From the NCBI GenBank assembly GCA_030490835.1, contig CM059973.1, positions 61,508,008 to 61,572,007 on the forward strand: DNA of 64,000 nucleotides, read 5' to 3'. The position numbers were made by a program, and so were the translations under genes. The notes beneath the pieces were generated by a model. It was not told the DNA's origin. It saw nothing but the letters and a program-made list of their open reading frames with translations, and made no database searches. Origin of the DNA: Annona cherimola (taxonomy: Eukaryota; Streptophyta; Magnoliopsida; Magnoliales; Annonaceae). This document shows, one piece after another, positions 25,123-56,020 of the stretch (its first letter is position 1; the number at the start of each line of letters is the position of its first letter).

Positions 25123-26450
25123 ACGATTTTTCTTTCACCATTGCATACAGTGGCAAGTCTCCATAACTTGCTGGGCCATCCATTCATTCTGCTTCCAGCA
25201 AACTTCATACCTGAATGATGGCCCACCTTAACAAGCGATCAGGCATGCTCCTTCCAGTACCAAACGCAATCTATGTTGACTGTGATACGGAGATGGATAC
25301 AGGTTCTAGCTGTTTCTCTGCAACCAGCGCTCCATATCATCTTGTTTCCATCTTCTCTTATGCTGTCATCAATTTGCATATTCGTTCTTCTGCTCTCTGG
25401 CGTGCCATTTTCTTTGGAAATCCTTCTGGCTTTTCGAGACAATGATTTGGCTGAGTTAACTGCATTTGTAATTACCTAACGCAATCAAATGAGAGATTTT
25501 TCTTGTAATTCATGTTCAAACACTGTTGCTCTCTGATTTCGAAGTTATTGAAACTTAAAAAATGCACCCAATATCAACAAACACCTGATGTTGCTTATAT
25601 GCATAGTGAGTGATTCCTTAGCCATTTCCAATTTCTTATATGCATTCCCAGGTTGTTTTGATTCAAAGCTCAGTACTCTGGGAAGTTGCTTGGTGAGTGG
25701 GATGCCCAAAAACTGGAAAAGAATGAAACATTGAGACATGGATGGTGGGCCATATCTAGCAGTCCACCTTGGCCCTTGGGCAGTCTTGCCTAGCCCAGGC
25801 GACAATGTCAGAAAAGGCCTGTAGGGGATCGACAAGGGAAGTGGGGGTGCGCTTGCTTCGTGCTTATCGTGCATGCATGCATTTAAGGCCGCTTGTGCAA
25901 CCTTTTTCCACCTACGTAAGTCATCTACGACCGACCCGTCATAAAACCCTTTTAAAATTTTTTTTTTTTTTTGTACGAAACTGTTGATTGTATATTACTC
26001 ATAAACCAAGTTTTACCAATTTGTGTGGATCGTAGTCATTTTTAACCTGTGAAAATGACCTCGAGATTAAAACTCATTTGAACGATTATATACATCTAAA
26101 TGAACAGTTTTGTAAGAAACAAAAGAATCTAAAAAAAGGTTTTCCCGTAGATGATTAAACTCGCATTGTGGTATATCCCAATTTATTTATATTTTTAGAT
26201 CATTTATAAAAATAAAAAATGTTTGTTATATTTTCTTGCTTGATTGATTGTTAAGATTGGCCTATCAAATAACCACATCATACTAGATTATTTAATTTCA
26301 AATAAAGGCAGTTATTCAATACAACCGCCTCTTTTTTTTTCAATTTTAATTCTTTTTCAAATCTAAATAATTTGTCATGTTTATCCATATAAATTTATTT
26401 ATGATCCGCTTGTATGGAAAACTTTTATGGGCAATGTTTAATGGTGCATG
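25123..26450 (+). other. 3' UTR (first few hundred bases) then intergenic DNA
   Basis: The 3' UTR of the coiled-coil gene must begin here, but no canonical AATAAA signal was seen in the first 430 bases. Beyond about 25600 nothing coding is recognised. Confidence 0.4.
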
Positions 26451-26454
26451 CCTA

Positions 26455-26675
26455 AATGCGCTCAGGTGCAAAAATTTATTTTTTTTTAAATTTTTTAGTC
26501 CAGGTGTATTTTGTATGTGGACGAAGTTTTACCGTTTTTGAAAATTTGTAGATATTTTTTATTTTTTAAAATCAATGTATAAGGTAAAACTTATACACAT
26601 GTTAAATACACCTAAATTAACAGTTGTATTAAAAAATTTTAAAAATAAAAAATAGATTTTTGCACCAGGGGAACT
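26455..26675. mobile_element. Foldback MITE (short form)
   Basis: A palindrome with ends 'ggtgcaaaaatttatttttt' and 'aaaaatagatttttgcacc' and arms such as 'gttttacc' and 'ggtaaaac'. Same style as 52945-53190. Non-coding. Confidence 0.55.
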
Positions 26676-27004
26676 CATGTTTAATTAGAGCCGATATCAC
26701 CTAAGCAAATGTGTTGAACCGGTTATTTTACACCGTTTTAGGAGATCTGTTCCATGCATTATATTTAACTAAAGATTAATTTCATTTAAAAATACATATA
26801 GGTAGGCCACAAAATAATTATAGTCAAAATAATTATAGTTTTACGTAAATATAAACACATTTTGTGGCCGACAAATTTCTGATTAAAATGATCATCAGTA
26901 GTATTATTTAAAACAATAACAAAGAAAATGGATGGAATGGATCATGTGAATAAGGCCCACATGAATTGGTTAAATAAATAAATAAACATATATGAGGAAT
27001 GATC

Positions 27005-27710
27005 CTATTAGCTCAGGAGAAGCAAATGTCTCATTTAGCCTATTTCAAACTCATTTACAACACTTTTTTTTATTTTTTTCATACATTTGTTTATTTAAGT
27101 TTATTTAACATATAATCCAAGTTTTACTATTTTTGGATATATACATATACTTTTTTGAGATTTTTAAACATCGCTGTGTGTGTGTATATATATATATATA
27201 TGGAAAATATTCAAGTGCAGTCGAAATTACGGTGCAATGGCGCTGAAATGGGGCCCACATGATGATAAGATCATAATCTACACCACCCATTGTATTTAGA
27301 ATAATGTATTCTATTACCATCTTAATTTTCATCCCAATCGGATATATGTATGGACCCTATCTGAAAATGGCACAAATTCAACATAATAAAATAGTTTGAT
27401 GTAAATAACAACTTTAAAGTAGTTTTTTCAACATGTAAATCATTTGCTATAAAATTTATATATAGATAAATGAGTGTATAAAGTTTCATTGCATTCTAAT
27501 ATGTGTGTGTGTATATATATAATACTCTTATCTTTAAAAAATTTTAAAATATATATCCAAAAATAGTAAAACTTGATTTATATGTTAAGTATATTTAGAT
27601 AAACAAATGCATAAAGAAAAAAGTAAAAAAAAAAAAAAAAAAATATTGTGAATAGGTTTTTTAAGGTAGAATAAGGAAAACATTTGCTTAACCCAAACTA
27701 AAGATTACTT
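27005..27710. mobile_element. TIR foldback element with internal insert
   Basis: The left end has 'gcaaatgtctcatttagcct' and the right end its counterpart 'aaacatttgcttaaccc'. Inner arms 'gtttatttaacatataatcc' and 'ttatatgttaagtatattta' are reverse complements. It is related to the piece at 14560-14940. A block from about 27175 to 27530, starting with a (TG)n(TA)n microsatellite, interrupts the centre and may be a separate insertion. Confidence 0.55.
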
Positions 27711-28391
27711 TTGATTTATAATTGGTGTATTGTCTTCTCCTTGTTTTTATTTATTACGAAGAAGACAGGTGCATTTCTATTTGGTTACTTGGGATTTAGA
27801 ACTTGTTGATGGCGAATGGTGTCTTGGGGTTAGTGTCGTCAATGCCTTTTCTTAGTTGTCTTATAAATTTTCATGCATGCGTGCATGCATGCAGTGCAGT
27901 GGTTTATCATATTGGAATGATAGCAGATGTATTTGGGTGGTTGTGCTTTAATGATCGAACCCGCTTACTTGGGTGAGGACTAAAGGATTACAACCATTAG
28001 AAAAGGTGAAAAAGCTGGTAGAATTTGTTTAAGAAGTGGGAAAGCTGACTTTTGGGCGGCGTACCCAAATCATTTAGGCCATATATCATCACATGAAAAT
28101 TCTATTGGTTACATGCTCTTTGGAGGCAGCTTTTACGTAAGTACTAACTTTGGCTGCATGAGCAAGAATATTAAGAATGTGAAAGTTATTTGGCCAGCTG
28201 CATTTGAGTTAATGTGACTGAATTAAATATACATAGATAGAGACTGAGATGCAAAGCTTTGATGTCAGGGGACTCGGTAAGAAAGCAGCTGCAGGTTCCA
28301 GCTAGCACTGTTTCAAAGCTGTTATGAATGTATATTCTCAGAAGAATATGGCCTACTAATAGTCTATTACTATATGCAAAACGACATTTCA
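27711..28391. other. Intergenic, no gene recognised
   Basis: Mixed-composition spacer between MITEs. It has no convincing reading frame and no splice-linked exons of either neighbouring gene. Confidence 0.4.
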
Positions 28392-28662
28392 AACCGTTTT
28401 TTTGTTTTTTTCAAATTTTTTTTTTTTTGGCAAAACGGTTAATCTAGTTATGTTTAATTTATAAACTAACTTTTACCGATTTTAGAGATGTATATATGTA
28501 TTTATTTATTTTGGATTTTTAGATTTAAAATGACTAAAATACCCTTATGTTTAAAAATCTAAAATAAAATATACACATCTCCAAAATTGGTAAAAATTAA
28601 CTTATAGATTAAATATAACTAGAATAACAATTTTGTAAAAAAAATGTGCTGAAATGATCAGG
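28392..28662. mobile_element. Foldback MITE
   Basis: A near-perfect palindrome of about 270 bp. The arm 'ggttaatctagttatgttta' is answered by 'ttaaatataactagaataac', and 'ttttaccgattttagagatg' by 'catctccaaaattggtaaaa'. The centre lies at the 'aaaatgactaaaat' loop. Non-coding. Confidence 0.7.
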
Positions 28663-28729
28663 CATCCTACTATATACATACATACATACATATATATATA
28701 TATAAATACCGAATGATCATTTACGGCTA

Positions 28730-29015
28730 GTCGGCCCAAAAATATATTTTTTGTTTTTTTAAATTTTTTTATAAACATGGTAATCCATTTATATTTGATT
28801 TATAAACCAAGTTTTACTATTTTGGATAGATGTATATTTTATTTTGGATTAAATCATTTTAAATGACTTAAATATTGCTATGTTTAAAATTTTAAAATAA
28901 ATATATACATCTATCTAAAAATAGTAAAACTTGTTTTATAAATCAAATATAAGTGGATTAACAAGTTTATAAAAAAGTTTTAAAACAATTTTTTTTGGGT
29001 TGGTCTAAAATCGCC
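28730..29015. mobile_element. Foldback MITE
   Basis: Same family as 28392-28662. Arms 'taatccatttatatttgatt' and 'aatcaaatataagtggatta' pair exactly. The centre is near 28865. Confidence 0.75.
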
Positions 29016-29049
29016 GGATTTTAGACAGGCGTAAATTATCGATGCTTCA

Positions 29050-29500
29050 TACATATTAGGGTACGCTTCAATGAAACTCATCTTTTATGTAACCCTTTCA
29101 TTTTTAATATTTTGATAGTTGATAAAAATCAACTTCATCTATTGCATTTAGCATCATTTATATTATTATGAAAATACTTTCATTTGTTTAGTATTATTCA
29201 GCATGAGCCTCATCTATAAATGTGTAAAATTAATGTCTTAAAATAGTTTAATATCAAATATCAATCTTAAAGTAGTATTTTCATTTTTTTAATATCTAAA
29301 CCATTTAGAATATCACGACTATGTGGACAAATGATTCTATAAAGTATTATATACTTTAATATATATGAGAATAGATCTAATCATTTTTCCTTAATTCACA
29401 CACAAATATATTTATTTTTAAACAAATGTGGCCTATGCACATGCTTGATTTGGATGAAACTTAGTCTCCTAACCAAATAAGTGGTGTTAAATATAATAAA
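29050..29500 (-). repeat. Dispersed 0.45-kb non-coding repeat
   Basis: The reverse complement aligns with 30420-30925 and 60690-61085, sharing 'ttgattttatacattt', a 'gatattaaa(t/a)a.aat.gatga.gt.g' run and 'ttcatcaatta'. No coding capacity; probably a MITE family. Confidence 0.55.
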
Positions 29501-29511
29501 CGGATTAGATT

Positions 29512-30165
29512 TTGTATCAATCATCAACATTTTAAAAATTGAGTAAAATATTTCATGATTTGATATATTTTATGATTATTATAATCTAAAAACATATTAA
29601 ACGAAGTTTACAAATTTATTATTACAATATATCATTAACTATAATATAACAAAATATGTAATTATCATTGAATACAATATTAAAATTAACATTGTAAGTT
29701 TTAAATGTAAAATGTGCGAGTCTGTTTGGGTCAAGGTTGACGATAACTGATTCAATGCAACAAGGTGCAAAACCCTTTTTTTATATTTTTTTGAAATTTT
29801 TTATAAGATTGTTAACATAGTTGTATTTAACTTATGTATTAAGTTTTACAATTTTTAGAGATATATAAATATACTTTTCTGATTTTTTTAAAAACTGGGG
29901 TATTTTAGTCACTTTAAAATGGCTAAAGTACTTTTTTAAAAAATCAAAAAATATATATACACATATCAAAAATGTTAATTTTGGCTTATGGATTAAATAC
30001 AGCTATATTAACAATCTTATAGAAATAATTTCAAAAAAATAATAAAAAACGAGATTTTGGACCCTTATGCATTGAATCAATTCTCATGGTTGACCTAACA
30101 AAGTTTGAAAATCTGGATCAGTTGCTCCAACCCAATAGCCGGCACATGTGTGGGCCACATAAATT
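29512..30165. repeat. Large inverted repeat, left arm
   Basis: The reverse complement of 31350-31620 matches this arm closely once the insertion at 29742-30083 is removed. Shared stretches include 'caatatatcattaactataa' and 'agccggcacatgtgtgggcc'. The two arms enclose about 1.2 kb of spacer. Confidence 0.75.
29742..30083. mobile_element. Foldback MITE with an approximately 11-bp target duplication
   Basis: It is flanked by TCAAGGTTGAC (29731-29741) and TCATGGTTGAC (30084-30094), 10 of 11 matching. The ends are inverted repeats containing TGATTCAATGCA. The partner arm of the inverted repeat, near 31400-31420, has a single copy of this target and no insert. Target duplications of 9-11 bp are characteristic of Mutator-like elements, so a Mutator-type MITE is inferred. 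The core is the same hairpin as at 28392. Confidence 0.75.
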
Positions 30166-30419
30166 ACGAAAATATCTCTGCTTTCAAAATAAAAAAAATC
30201 TACAAATCTTAAACAATGGTAAAACTCAATACATATGTTAAATATACTTATATTAGTAATTGTATAAAAAATTTCAAATAATTAAAAAATAGGTATTCGC
30301 ACCTGGGTGTACTTGTGTGCACTAGATCACAACTCTACATACATATATTCAATTTTAATTCGTTGTTCATTGATAACTAGAGGAACATAAATTGTCAAAC
30401 ATGTATATATACATAAGCT

Positions 30420-30925
30420 TACATAGAAGCAATTCGATGTAACTCTTTCCAATTTAATATATTAATAATCGATGTATAATCCAATCTATTTGTTATATTT
30501 AACATTACTTATTTAGCTAAGAGACCAAATTTAATCCAAATCAAGTATGTGAATGAGTAACATTTGCTTAAAAATATATATTCATGTGTAAATTTTAAAA
30601 AATGCTTAGATCGTTTCACACACACATATATCATAATATAATAATGCTATAGAATCATTAACCCATAGAGTAATGATATTTTAAATGGTTTAAAAATTAA
30701 AAATATTATTTTAAAATTGATATTTAGCATTAAAATACTTTATCACGTTGATTTTATACATTTGTAGGTAGGATCCATGTAAAGTGACATTAGACAACTG
30801 AAAGAATTTTTATAATAATACAAATAATATTAAATATAATAGATGAGGTGGATTTTTCATCAATTATCAAGATATTAAAAATGAAGAGTTACATAAAAGA
30901 GAAGTTTCATGCATTCGCCATTTGA
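30420..30925 (+). repeat. Dispersed 0.45-kb non-coding repeat
   Basis: Same family as 29050-29500 (opposite orientation) and 60690-61085 (same orientation). It lies in the spacer of the large inverted repeat. Confidence 0.55.
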
Positions 30926-31349
30926 AGAGACCTTTCTTTTATTTATTTTTTCATTGTTTTTCTCCGTTTCTTTAGATTTTCCCTTCTTGCCATTACTAGG
31001 TTTTGCAAAACTACCTTTATTCGTAAACTTGAGTATCCATTTTATAAGATAATTTTTTCTACTTCCAAATATTTCTTCACATATTTTTATACAATTAATG
31101 TCATATCTTTTGAGTCTTATTTTCTTTACTTCTTATCATTACCCTTAAAATATCACGTTAGTTTTCTGCTCCACGTGTGGCATAGCATAAACATTTTATC
31201 CACAAAATTTTTGTATAATATTTTTTTAGAATTTTAGAAATAAAAAACCCACGAATTAAAATGGGATGATTCTTATTTTTGAAATTCCATAATAATATTA
31301 TATAAAATCAAAAATTATAAAAACTGCATATATACACGAACTTCATACT

Positions 31350-31620
31350 TGGCCCACACGTGCCGGCTATTGGGTTGGAGAACCTGATCCGGATTTTCAA
31401 ACTGTGTTAGGTCAACCATGACCCAAACAGACCCGCATATTTTACATTTGAAGCTTACAATGTTAACATCAATATTTCATTAAATGATAATTACATATTT
31501 TGTTATATTATAGTTAATGATATGTTGTAATAATAAATTTATAAACTTTGTTTAGGATGTTTTTAGATTATAATAATCATAAAATATATCAAATCATGAA
31601 ACATTTCACTCAATTTTATT
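31350..31620. repeat. Large inverted repeat, right arm (uninterrupted)
   Basis: Reverse complement of the left arm at 29512-30165. It holds the empty target 'gtcaaccatgaccc' for the MITE at 29742. Non-coding. Confidence 0.75.
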
Positions 31621-32822
31621 GACCTGATTGTTTGACCCGAACTTGACCCAATTCTATCCAAACCGAATTGGCTGGACTGGGATGACTCTGACGTTGAATT
31701 AGCCTTGCATCAATGATATGGATGCGAATTACGAAGAACCCACTAACTGTCAAATAAGATGGGATGCCATCACATGCCTTTAATCATGTCTATTTTGCCA
31801 AATCAAAAAAGCCACATGTCAGGGGTCATATACATACAGCAAGGTAAACATTTTTGCCTGAGTAATTCATAGATGCACCTGAATAGCCATATAGTGTAGA
31901 GAGGCTTCGGTTGGCCATCCTAAACTCAGGGCCTGGGGAATCAAGCTGATCAGCGCATCAAAGATTTTGAGCCTGTTCGGCAGCCCTTATTGTGTAGGGT
32001 GAAGCACTTTAATCTCTGAAAACACACGCGTCCTTACGAGAGGTGATTGGCAATGTCGAGTAGAGTGCCGGTTATTTTCTCTTAAAAAGCTGCAAGGATA
32101 GCTTCTATGGGAAACTAGAAATCTTACTTTCCAAAGAAAGTTCTGCGCTTGTAGTTTTGCTTAGTTTCTACCGCGTAGCCCAACTGCTGCTTTTTTCTTA
32201 TTAGTATTTATACAATATGACAACCCGATATTACAATGGATCACATTCACAATCCTTACACCATGGAAAAAAATTTGCTAAAACCCCTAACATCAGGGGG
32301 AAATTATAAAACCCCTACTTCAAGGAGACTTTTCTGTAGAAATGGTGGATTCGAAACCATGACCTCTTCTAAGGGGCTCATTGCCCCTTGCACTTGCACA
32401 TGGCATAGCCTCTGGAAAAAAATACCCAGAATGTACCCCAAAAAATAATAAAACCAAAACACTAGTTACAAAAACAAAAAACAAAAAAGAAGACTGCACA
32501 AACATGAGTTGCCATCAGCTCTGGACGCTAATTCTGCATGTTATTACCATATAATGTTCACATTACATTCGCCAACAAAATGGAAGACGCCCCTTCAAGC
32601 CAAAGGATGTACAAGTGATGAGTGGGATTGATTTCCCTTGCACAAGCGATGTTCATGTTTGGTCTTGATGAGGCCATCAACTCCCCTTCCACCTTGATGC
32701 TTTTCTACACTCGGCTGGTTGACATGCACACAAAGAACAGACTGAAAATGGCAATCGTAGGAGCATCGGTTCCATCCTCTATGCCTTTCTCATAACTTTT
32801 CTAATCAACAATTTCAAATCAT
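31621..32822. other. Intergenic and probable 3' UTR of the CPK gene, with a SINE-like patch
   Basis: The last few hundred bases before 32823 are probably the CPK 3' UTR. On the minus strand about 32420-32240 contains GGTTTCGAATCC, a good match to a tRNA-type B box, followed by a run of some 150 bases; a tRNA-derived SINE is possible, but no clear A box or target duplication was found. Confidence 0.3.
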
Positions 32823-51371
<18,549 letters not shown>

Positions 51372-51650
51372 AGTTCTTCTTCTTCCTCCTCCTCCTCCTC
51401 CTCTTCCTCTTCTTCTTCTTCTTCTTCTTCTGCAGTGGGAATGAAGGAAGCTGGGAATACCATCAAAATTAGACGCGTAAAGCAACTGGATTTCTGAGTT
51501 ATATGATGAGAGGAAGGAGAAAGGAAAGGTTTTGGCAGGAGGGAGGAAGAAGAGAAGAAGGTGGCCAGGCCACAGACGGTCAAAGAAGACTTTCTTTTCT
51601 TTTATTTTTTATTTTCATTTCTTTTTTTAAATAAAAAAAGAAGCAGGGAG
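51372..51650 (-). promoter_or_regulatory. CPK18: CPK 5' UTR and core promoter
   Basis: Pyrimidine/purine-rich leader directly upstream of exon 1. The transcription start is not determinable. An AT-rich stretch at 51600-51645 separates it from the duplicated upstream region that starts at about 51651. Confidence 0.45.
51374..51431 (-). repeat. (GAA)n/(GGA)n microsatellite in the CPK leader
   Basis: A purine-rich trinucleotide tract on the transcript strand just before the MGAC start codon. It is in frame with both ATGs, so it would encode Arg and Gly runs if translation began at 51485. Confidence 0.9.
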
Positions 51651-52215
51651 GAAATGAAATAATCAATACACCGTCACCTGCTGTCTCCCGAGTCCCGCCC
51701 TGCTTGCTTCTCTTATTCAAGCCGCTTGCGTATTTCGTTTTCGTTTTTATTCGGTACTTAAGACCTTGTCTGATATCAGAATTACATACTCTTTTTTGTT
51801 TTTGTTATGATTCAAAAGAGATTATACTTTTGCTTTGAATAAGACCCACTGTGTAGGTGACAACATCATAAGAAAGGGTTACGCCGTTTATTTTTATTTT
51901 TTTATGGAAGATATGCCGTGTATTTGTATGAGTAAAATTTAAATACACCCGATGCAAAATCATATTTTAAATTTTTTATAAAATTATTAGTCTTAAGTAA
52001 ATTTAACTAAAGAGCTTGATTATATATGTCATCATGTATTTTAGGCTAAAATATATTAGTCACTTATTTTTATAATTAATTATAATTTTTAAATTTTTTC
52101 TTTACAAACATGTTTTCCTAAGTTTATTTAATTCATAAACCAATTTTTACATTTATGATACTTTTGTATGTTTATTTTTTATTTTTTAAAATAATTTTTT
52201 AAGGGATGAAAAATG
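51651..52215. repeat. Inverted duplication, left arm (CPK upstream region, uninterrupted)
   Basis: Reverse-complement matches: 51651-51772 to 60559-60655, 51760-51990 to 55550-55741, and 51999-52215 to 54895-55085. Shared words include GTCACCTGCTGTCTCC (GTCACGTGCTGTCTCC in the other arm), TCGTTTTCGTTT, AAGACCTTGTCTG and 'cccgatgcaaaatc'. It is the empty-site version of the other arm. Confidence 0.75.
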
Positions 52216-54890
52216 ACTTTTTTAATGAGAGGATGAAAAATGACTTGAATGCCCCTAAGTTGATGATTTTTGAAAATTTTAAAATAAATATATAAAAGTA
52301 TTATAAATTGGCAAAACTTAGTATATGAATTAAATACACTTAGTAAAATATATTTATAAAGAAAAAATAAAAAATATAACTAATTGTAAAAATAATTGAA
52401 TGATATATTTTCGCATAAAATACATTATAAAATACATTATGATATATATATAATTAGGTTCCTTTAACTAATGTATTAAGGTTGAATTATGATTATATAC
52501 ATCATTATGTATTTTAAGCTAAAATAGAAAATTTGTTTATTTTATTTTGTTTTTGTTCAATTTTTTCTTCATAAATATATTTTCCCTAGTGTATTTAATT
52601 TGTCTACTAAGTGTTGCTATTATACAATATTTTTACATATTTAATTTTTTTTGTATCAATTTTATAGACATTTAAGTCACTGTAAGGATTAGATATTTTT
52701 ATTTTAACATTTTCTTATCATAAGGTAATTTATGAATATACCACTAATAAATTATTAGTGTTAGTGTCGTGTATGTTGTATATAGCCGAAGCATTTGAGA
52801 AATGTGTAATTTGTACATGCATGTAGTAGAATCTTGATATGTTTATGCGGTTGTATTACTTGGTTATGATATGATTCGATGGGCACATTAATTTAAGGGT
52901 ATATGATTAACTTGTTATTTAAGGAGTCACAATACAGTGCATCTTAGTGCAAAAACTCATTTTTTTTACTTTTTTTGAAAATATTTTTATATAATTGTTA
53001 CTCTAGGTGTACTTACATAAATTACGAAAATGCCACTGATTTCAAAAACTCAAAAAAATATCTAAAATCTCGAAAAATGGAAAAAATTAATACACATCTT
53101 AAATACACCTAGAGTAATAATTGTTTAAAAGAATTTTCAAAAAAATATTAAAAAATGGGTGAAATGCACCCGGGTGCATGCAATAAGCCCCATTATTTGA
53201 AACACTATAATTATCTTGAACCTCGCAAAGTAAGTACAAGGTTCGACCTACCTGGTTAGGTTACAGGGGTCAAGCGGTCAGTATCTCCAGAGAAATTTTT
53301 AATTGAGTAAGTGATATATGTGGAAAAGTTAGTGTTAAATTAATAACTTCGCCTGACCCATGTTGGCAAAACCCCTCTTAAGAGAAGGGCATGCGACCTC
53401 CCTTCATTTTTTATTTTTTTCTTGTTTCAGCTCTACCTCCCTTCATTTTCTCTTCTTCCCAGTTTCGATTCGTCCTAAATCTTCTCGAAAACTTCCTAAA
53501 CTACGTTGAAGATCGTCAATTCACATTAAGGGAGCTTGAAATTTCCAAAAATTAGAGTCTAAAGCTACTGAATTTGGAGAAAATCATGATTTAGGTAAGT
53601 AGATGCTTTTTTTGTATCAAATCAGTGGGGAAATCTTGTCCTAAACATGATCTAGGGCTAGTGGAAAAGAGTAGCAGTTATAAACTTCAAGGTTTGGTCA
53701 TTCTAGGGTTCGTGACAACCTAAGGTTAATAGGATTAATAAGAAATCAGATTGTTTTGTATGATCTTTGTGAAATAGATGACATACTAGCAAGTTTGTGA
53801 TTATGAGTGTGTGACATTGCTCAAATAGGTTGAACTGGTAAGACGAACTAGAAGTTTCTTCTTTGATTTCTATCATGTGTTTGATGAAATTTTTGTGTGA
53901 CAATTAACATGTGTAAATGTAATGCATATTTGGTTAAATTTACCGATTCTGCATTCGTAATTCGTGGCACTTGTTCTTTTGTGTATTAGTTGATGCACTA
54001 TTTGAGATAAGTGGTTTTACTTGACAGCTTAATGCATTTGTATGGTCATAGGCATATTGTGTTAAATAACTTTTGATGTAATTAGGCATGAATGAGTCGT
54101 ATAGTTGCAGAGGATTGTTCATGACCCTTGATTGAAATAAGAAAATAGGTTGTTCATGACCCTCGGTTGACATGAAGAGAGGGTTGTGCATGATCCGTTA
54201 AAGACATACGGTTATATGCTTACGTTCTTGGGTGTGGGTATTAGTTTCATATGTCTTGCATAGTTATTTATGAATTGTTTTACTGCATTACTATTATAAC
54301 GCGGGCATCCTGAACCTTATTTGATTATGTTGCGGTGTCAATTGTTATATACTTACTAAATCTGTTTAGTATCATGTGATTTGTTATTTTGCTCCTAGAC
54401 CACGGGCCGGGTGATGAGCCTCAAAATGGGAATGGTGGAGGACATAACCCTGGAGATCGAACTCATTAGATTAAGACTTGTGTTATTTTTTTTGCTATTT
54501 GAACTTTATACTTCTACTCAACATTAGTGAATGTAACTATTTATTTAGTTTAACCGAACTATGAAGAACATGTTGTACTTAGATATTTTGAACTTGATTA
54601 TAGTTTACGCAAATTTATTTACATATTATTTTTGGTTATTTTGTAGCGTTATGATAGATTATGATTATTTTTTTCCATATATATGTCTTTATAGTATGGG
54701 TATATAAATATGTGAATGTAGAACTAAATATTTATATTTTGAGATGAAATTGTAATGTTTATATATCATAGGTCCTGTGTATCATACCACCCTTTTATAG
54801 GTTATGAGAATATGTTGTCGAATTTTTTTAAGTCTTATAGCACCCGTTGACTAGCCATTGAAGTGTCTAGGCAATAATGCATTACAGTCA
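52216..54890. other. Spacer of the inverted duplication, no gene recognised
   Basis: AT-rich with a short foldback MITE at about 52945-53190. A less AT-rich stretch at 53250-54500 resembles the body of an LTR in style ('atatacttactaaatctgtt', then a G+C-richer box), but no termini or target duplication could be fixed. Short frames have no recognised domains. Confidence 0.4.
52945..53190. mobile_element. Foldback MITE (short form)
   Basis: Arms 'attgttactctaggtgtact' and 'acacctagagtaataattgt' are reverse complements. Non-coding. Confidence 0.6.
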
Positions 54891-54894
54891 TTTT

Positions 54895-55741
54895 TCATCC
54901 TTTAAAAAATTTAATTTTAAAAATAAAAAATAAATATGTAAACATTTTGTAAAATGGCAAAACTTGATGTATAAATTGAATAACTTATGAAAACATATTC
55001 GTGAAGAAAAATAAAAATATATAACTAATTTTTAATGAATGTTGTATTTTAGTTTAAAATACATTATAATGTATATAATCATATTCCATTAAGTTTTATC
55101 ATTTTTGGAGCTTAGTATATATTTTTATTTCTAAAAATAAGGATATTTTAGTCATTTAAAAGAACTAAAATAGTCCTTATTTTTAAAAAATAAAAAACAT
55201 ATACTCATCTTCGAGAATCTTAAAATTTAATTTATAAATTAAATACACTTAGATTAGCAATTTTATAAAAATTTAAAAAATTTAAAAAAGGAATTTTGCC
55301 TTCCGAATGCATCCAAACATTGCACTATTTGAAAGGCATATGTTCAAAATTTTATAGATAATAATAGGCCTAAAAAGTTGCTTATGCCTGTCGTTCCCTC
55401 CAAATTTCTTACATGTTTTTATTTTTTAGTTTTCCCCTCGTCAATGAAATGTATTTTATGGAAAAGTTTTATGCTTTTCCAAATAACCCGTAAGAATTAG
55501 GGATAATTGTTGGGGATATAATAGGAATTTTCCCAAAAAAAATTTAAAAAAGATTTTGCATCGGGAGTATTGAAATTTTACCTTTTCAAGTAAACAACGT
55601 CCCTTTCATATGAAATTGTCACCTAAACAATAGGACTTATTAAAAACAAATTTGGGTCTTATACGAAACAAAATTATAATCTCTTTTGAATAATAATAAA
55701 AACAAAAAGGTGTGTGTAATTTTGATAGCAGACAAGGTCTT
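54895..55741. repeat. Inverted duplication, right arm, proximal part
   Basis: Reverse complement of 51760-52215. A foldback MITE-like block at about 55090-55330 interrupts it. It continues at 60559-60655 beyond two insertions. Confidence 0.65.
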
Positions 55742-55973
55742 TTGATTGGAGGATATTTTACATCATATCTCAATTCATATTACATTCAGACCCTGAGACA
55801 ATTCTAACAAGCTTACAATGGAAGACGACAACAAGCTTCCACAATCAAGTGGAGAGACCACTAGCTGCCATCCAAATATAAAAAGGGATCACACATGCCC
55901 TCACCCCAAATATGGTTCGAACCAGCACCGGCTGCGGCCCGTTCCGCAGCCGATGACCAGACCTCTGTCATAT
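55742..55973 (-). mobile_element. SINE-like insertion, about 232 bp
   Basis: It lies between two copies of CAGACAAGGTCTT (55729-55741 and 55974-55986), while the inverted arm at 51760-51772 has one copy and no insert. On the minus strand it contains CTGGTTCGAACC, a B-box match near its 5' end, as in tRNA-derived SINEs. A clear A box and 3' poly(A) were not found, so the class is tentative; the insertion itself is well supported. Confidence 0.5.
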
Positions 55974-56020
55974 CAGACAAGGTCTTTTTTTTTTTTTTTT
56001 TTGATAAAAGGAAAAATACT

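Noticed and set aside
27175..27202. (TG)n(TA)n tract considered as Z-DNA or a regulatory switch
   Set aside because: An ordinary short microsatellite inside a MITE, with nothing nearby to regulate.
32236..32448. 70-codon open frame next to a B-box-like sequence
   Set aside because: It is more likely part of a SINE-like or 3' UTR sequence than a gene. No tRNA cloverleaf could be formed around the B box.
53250..54850. Possible LTR between the arms of the inverted duplication
   Set aside because: The style resembles LTR sequence, but I could not find matching TG/CA termini or a target duplication, so it is not annotated as an element.
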